This document shows, piece after piece, positions 63,824-64,000 of a DNA stretch of 64,000 bases. The stretch covers positions 124,001 to 188,000 of the forward strand of contig CAVVDT010000008.1 in NCBI GenBank assembly GCA_963747005.1, given 5' to 3'. How positions within the stretch are numbered: the stretch's first letter is position 1; each line of letters begins with the position of its first letter. Below the pieces are notes generated by a model. The model saw only the letters and a list, made by a program, of their open reading frames with translations. It searched no databases and was not told the origin of the DNA. The translations under genes were made by a program, and so were the position numbers. This DNA is from CAVVDT01 sp963747005 (lineage in GTDB: Bacteria > Pseudomonadota > Alphaproteobacteria > Rhizobiales > Aestuariivirgaceae).

Positions 63824-64000
63824 ACAGGCACCGCATGCCGTGAGGTAGGTAGGCCGCAGCTCACGGATGACCGCTTTGGGTCACAAATGGCCGACTTGCG
63901 GGCACTCTGGTGCGTGTGGCTTACCCCCGACAGCGGACGTAGTCGAGTGTGTAGCAAGTCGACAGCGATGGGCCAGAGGCGGTCGTCAGAGGTGATGTGC
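63824..64000. other. Terminal gene-free stretch, nothing recognised
   Basis: These 177 bases hold no convincing gene. GACCGCTTTGGGTCA resembles short intergenic sequences I recall from Rhizobiales genomes, but I cannot assign it. It may be more of the decayed zone that starts after the tRNA. Confidence 0.3.

Overview
The window is gene-dense, GC-rich DNA from an alphaproteobacterium, most likely of the Hyphomicrobiales (Rhizobiales) type. This rests on a mitofilin (Mic60-like) gene lying between hemCD and hemY, a 1605-residue NAD-glutamate dehydrogenase, a DUF1674/SDHAF4 gene, and a galacturonate pathway whose enzymes closely resemble those of Agrobacterium. The species cannot be named from this sequence. 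No gene-free stretch exceeds about 250 bases, and many operons are translationally coupled by ATGA or GTGA overlaps.

Layout. (1) 1-6400, minus strand: an aerobic carbon monoxide dehydrogenase operon in the order coxM-S-L-D-E-F. CoxL carries the form I active-site loop, and coxF runs off the left edge. (2) 6582-14212: a galacturonate/galactarate catabolic locus. dctP-dctQ-dctM-udh run leftward; a FadR-type GntR regulator followed by kdgD-gci-gli runs rightward. Two near-identical candidate operators sit at the two candidate promoters. Together the genes cover uptake, oxidation to the lactone, lactone isomerisation, ring opening and dehydration to alpha-ketoglutarate semialdehyde. (3) 14227-20924, minus strand: three genes I regard as the least explained part of the window. 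They are a 976-residue phosphoribosyltransferase / kinase-like / HAD phosphatase protein, a 769-residue Wzx-type flippase fused to a kinase domain, and a CelD/BcsL-type acetyltransferase. (4) 21172-22134: an atypical Aat-like aminoacyl transferase. (5) 22105-38406: a LysR regulator divergent from a PotBCDA-like polyamine or opine ABC transporter, an FAD amine oxidase and a 3-hydroxyacyl-CoA-dehydrogenase-like enzyme, a TPR/outer-membrane barrel protein, a long Orn/Lys/Arg decarboxylase, a C45-type Ntn hydrolase, a CGNR zinc-finger protein, a lone LivH-type permease with a lipoprotein, and an aromatic ammonia-lyase homologue whose MIO-forming serine is replaced by alanine.

(6) 38422-62851: mostly conserved housekeeping genes: an AhpD-like protein, SDHAF4, htpX-rsmB-heparinase-like-purH, ybjQ, NAD-GDH, an L,D-transpeptidase, acsA, tsaD-gpsA-yciI-EVE-methyltransferase, and hemC-hemD-mic60-hemY. 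(7) 62909-64000: tRNA-Thr(CGT) followed by a decayed zone holding an IS5-type transposase tail, abutted directly by an OmpR-family response regulator that has lost its 5' end and carries a one-base frameshift. This resembles an old insertion or deletion scar beside a tRNA gene.

All calls come from reading the sequence and comparing with remembered family motifs. No database search, structure prediction or folding calculation was run.
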